Under the pieces are notes generated by a model, which saw only the letters and a list, made by a program, of their open reading frames with translations, had not been told where the DNA came from and did not search any database. From positions 496,001-560,000 of the forward strand of contig OZ240221.1 in NCBI GenBank assembly GCA_965197675.1: 64,000 bases of DNA, written 5' to 3'. A program made the position numbers and the translations under genes. This document shows positions 61,790-64,000 of the stretch, in pieces. How positions within the stretch are numbered: position 1 is the first letter of the stretch; every line of letters begins with the position of its first letter. This DNA is from G965197675 sp965197675 (lineage in GTDB: Bacteria; Chloroflexota; Dehalococcoidia; Plut-88900).

Positions 61790-63352
61790 TTAAGCTACGG
61801 GTTGCTGCATTGCGATCTTGGATAGGTCCTTCAATATAGCTTTGGCCGCATTATGGCCTGGCGCGCCGGAAATATCCCCTCCAGGATGTGTACCTGAACC
61901 GCAGAGATATAGCCTATCTATGGGAGCTCTATATGGCATACGGCGTGCGAATATCTGCTCTGAGCTGTAGTCTATGTGAAATACGTTTCCGCCTGGCATA
62001 GCTTCTCTGATTTCGATGTCCTTGGGACTCTGGGCCGTCCAATCGATAATGGAGTCTCGGAAGTTGGGAGCGTACTGAGTCATGACGTCTATTACCATCT
62101 CCCCGACTTTTCTGCCCTCCTCTTCCCAGGAACCCTCGGCCAGCTCCGCCGGGTAATACCTTACCCAGTTGGAGAAGACGTGGTGTCCGGGAGGCGCAAG
62201 GGATGGGTCATATATAGAGGGTATCATGATGTCCATTAGCGGGAAGATGGAGGGTTTGCCCTTCTTGGCCATGTCCCAGCTCTGCTGGCAATAATCCACC
62301 GAGGGACAGATGAACATGGCGGCTATCCGCTTGGGATCGTAGTCTTTGCCCAGATACGAGCTGAAGTCGGGCAGCTCTTTAAGAGCGGCGAGAAACTTGA
62401 CTGTGCCCACCTCGTGGGTAAGGTGTTTCACCCTGTCGGTGAACTGGTCTTCCAGGTGCTCGGCGCCAACCATGGATAAGTAGGTGCTAATGGGATCGGC
62501 GTTGGACACTACGATGAAGCTCCTAATCTCTTCTCCACTGGCGAGCTGCACCCCCTTGGCTATCCCGTCCTCCACGATGATCTTCTCGACTCTCGCCTTG
62601 GTCCTGATCTGAGCTTCATGGGACTGCGCAAACTTCGCCATCGACTGGGTTATTTGCCCTATACCACCCTTCGGAATCCCTACATCCTGAGGTCTGCTGA
62701 ACTGGGCGCACAGCTCGTAGGCTACAGGGAGTATGCTACCGGGCCGGCTGGGATCTCCCCAGCCTACTGGGTCTATGTAGTGTGCCTTGACGTAATCGGA
62801 TTCGAAGTAACGTTCAATCAAGTCTCGCAGGCTGACCGTCAACATCATCTCCAGGACTTCCTCGTCTATGGTGCCTCTGACGTCTTCGAAGACCTGGGCC
62901 AGAGTGGGAGGCTCCTTGAGCCAGTAACGATAGAGAATAGACGAAGCCCGCTCCCAGAAGGATCTCCACTGAGGGAATACCTTGGCGTCGTGCTCTGAGA
63001 ATCTGGCGACTTCGCTGACATCTCCTTCCTTATACCCGGCAATCACGCCCATCTGTAGGTATTTGCCGTCTGGGAAGGGGTGAAAGTGTTCGTATTCGAG
63101 CGGAATGATGTCCAGACCGTTGTCTCTCAACTCCAGGTCGTCGATTATCTTACCCTGGAGAAGGAAGCAGTAGTCGGCGCAATAGGGGACGTAGAAGCCG
63201 GGGTAAAGCTCTTCGGTGACGCACGCTCCACCTATGACGTCTTGGCGCTCGAGGACCAGCACGGAGAGACCATCTTTTGCCAGGTATCCAGCGGTGACAA
63301 GACCGTTATGGCCCGAGCCAATTATGATGGCGTCGTACTGGGTTTGTTCCAT
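61790..63352 (-). CDS. FAD-dependent phytoene-desaturase-like oxidoreductase
   Basis: 520 residues from the ATG at 63352 (MEQTQYDAIIIGSGHNGLVT). The dinucleotide motif is GSGHNGLVTAGYLAKDGLSV then LVLERQDVIGGACVTEE. The C-terminus has YLCGSGTHPGGDISGAPGHN, typical of the CrtI-like / pyridine nucleotide-disulfide oxidoreductase domain-containing protein 2 (PYROXD2) group. No carotenoid genes are nearby, so a carotenoid role is not implied. It is divergent from the aminotransferase. Confidence 0.9.
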   Translation of the reverse strand: MEQTQYDAIIIGSGHNGLVTAGYLAKDGLSVLVLERQDVIGGACVTEELYPGFYVPYCADYCFLLQGKIIDDLELRDNGLDIIPLEYEHFHPFPDGKYLQMGVIAGYKEGDVSEVARFSEHDAKVFPQWRSFWERASSILYRYWLKEPPTLAQVFEDVRGTIDEEVLEMMLTVSLRDLIERYFESDYVKAHYIDPVGWGDPSRPGSILPVAYELCAQFSRPQDVGIPKGGIGQITQSMAKFAQSHEAQIRTKARVEKIIVEDGIAKGVQLASGEEIRSFIVVSNADPISTYLSMVGAEHLEDQFTDRVKHLTHEVGTVKFLAALKELPDFSSYLGKDYDPKRIAAMFICPSVDYCQQSWDMAKKGKPSIFPLMDIMIPSIYDPSLAPPGHHVFSNWVRYYPAELAEGSWEEEGRKVGEMVIDVMTQYAPNFRDSIIDWTAQSPKDIEIREAMPGGNVFHIDYSSEQIFARRMPYRAPIDRLYLCGSGTHPGGDISGAPGHNAAKAILKDLSKIAMQQPVA

Positions 63353-63523
63353 GCCGTGCCCTCGGAATGAGATCTCAGCGTATCTTACCACAAGCCATCG
63401 AAAAGCGAGACGCGAATTGCTGGAACGTGGAGTATGGAGGATGATATTATCATCAAGTGCTGCTGAAACCCTTCCTTTGTCCTTGATCGGTCGAACTCTT
63501 TACAATCTCTCCAGGAGGACCAG

Positions 63524-64000
63524 ATGAAGCCACTTTCGAGTGTGTCTCAAAACATGAAACGCTCCGGTATAAGGGTGTTGATGGAGTTGGCGGCTAAGGT
63601 CCCTGATGTGATTCGTTTGGAGGCGGGCGAACCCGACTTCATAACGCCCGATCATATCATCGATGGCGGTTTCGAGGCTGCCAAGTCGGGTTTCACCAAG
63701 TACACAACCAATGCTGGGTTCCTCTCCTTGCGCGAGGCTATAGTCGACAAACTGGTTCGTGTCAATCAGCTAGAGGTGGAGCCGAATAACATAGTGGTCA
63801 CTTCGGGAGCAGTCTCTTCGCTTTCAGCGTCTATATTCGCCATAGCAGAGGAGGGCGACGAGGTGCTAGTTCCTGACCCTGGCTGGCCCCCGTATAGATC
63901 CATGGTGGAGCTGGCTCACGCCATCCCTGTACCCTTCCTTCTGGATGCTGCCAATGACTTCGCGTTGGACATGGACGAGTTGAATCGTCGAGTAACCTCC
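63524..64000 (+). CDS. Class I/II aminotransferase, 5' part
   Basis: It starts at an ATG at 63524 after AGGAGG, and the frame stays open to the window edge (159 codons). It reads IRLEAGEPDFITPDHIIDGG, then SGFTKYTTNAGFLSLREAI, NNIVVTSGAVSSLSASIFAI and DEVLVPDPGWPPYRSMVELA. These are the substrate-loop, helix and cofactor-region motifs of fold-type I aspartate/aromatic aminotransferases. The PLP Lys lies beyond the window. Confidence 0.93.
   Translation, partial: MKPLSSVSQNMKRSGIRVLMELAAKVPDVIRLEAGEPDFITPDHIIDGGFEAAKSGFTKYTTNAGFLSLREAIVDKLVRVNQLEVEPNNIVVTSGAVSSLSASIFAIAEEGDEVLVPDPGWPPYRSMVELAHAIPVPFLLDAANDFALDMDELNRRVTS

Overview
The window reads as a chromosomal segment of a bacterium, most likely Chloroflexota (Dehalococcoidia / SAR202-like). 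That placement is an inference from gene content: an F420-type LLM oxidoreductase, CaiB/BaiF CoA-transferase, gamma-glutamyltransferase, several carboxymuconolactone-decarboxylase-like proteins and an imelysin / di-heme oxidoreductase / HTTM cluster, with bacterial Shine-Dalgarno sites throughout. No rRNA gene and no CRISPR array is present. Two tRNA genes are present, Lys(UUU) and Glu(CUC), both on the minus strand and both with an encoded CCA.

Positions 1 to about 24,930 form an accessory, defence-rich island that by eye is more GC-rich than the rest. It ends at tRNA-Lys, whose 3' part also encodes the C-terminus of a large serine recombinase. The island holds a decayed repeat field (857-2409), a small hypothetical cluster (2410-3834), and a compact minus-strand defence operon (10,544 to 4,043). 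That operon encodes a small Cys-rich protein, HsdM, an unknown 236-aa protein, a HEPN toxin-like protein, an in-frame fusion of an MNT nucleotidyltransferase (antitoxin-like) to the type I specificity subunit HsdS, and an OLD-like ATPase/TOPRIM protein with a C-terminal membrane anchor. No hsdR is visible. Further right come a replication-relaxation protein, a GmrSD-like DUF262/HNH type IV restriction gene, an RHH regulator, a coiled-coil membrane protein paired with a PD-(D/E)XK-like nuclease, a HigBA-like toxin-antitoxin pair, and a HEPN (ApeA-like) gene interrupted by an IS5-family element. Three copies of the 5' end of one serine recombinase gene precede successive cargo blocks; only the last is full length.

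From about 25 kb onward the content is mostly core and catabolic. It includes two SDR dehydrogenases, pyrE, lepB, a SIMPL lipoprotein, a dcd-ribD-ribE-ribBA-ribH operon, and an alpha/beta hydrolase convergent with a SIS-domain gene. The hydrolase/SIS boundary is split by a roughly 4-kb insertion flanked by 110-bp direct repeats. The insertion carries a prodomain-like lipoprotein and a broken trypsin-like protease with PKD-like and Trp-rich repeat domains. Then follow a CoA-transferase, an AhpD-like protein, ispH, a nucleotidyltransferase, ggt and four tandem carboxymuconolactone-decarboxylase-like domains in three genes.

A candidate structured small RNA with an intrinsic terminator lies at 49.75-49.99 kb. 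It is followed by an iron-related operon (imelysin, di-heme oxidoreductase, imelysin, HTTM) with possible DtxR-type boxes. The window closes with catabolic genes (LLM oxidoreductase, D-aminoacylase-like amidohydrolase, DAO oxidoreductase, amidase, phytoene-desaturase-like oxidoreductase) and the start of a class I/II aminotransferase.

The strongest candidate for an undescribed system is the HEPN / MNT::HsdS / HsdM / OLD operon. Its architecture suggests a toxin-antitoxin switch physically coupled to DNA sequence recognition by a type I methyltransferase.
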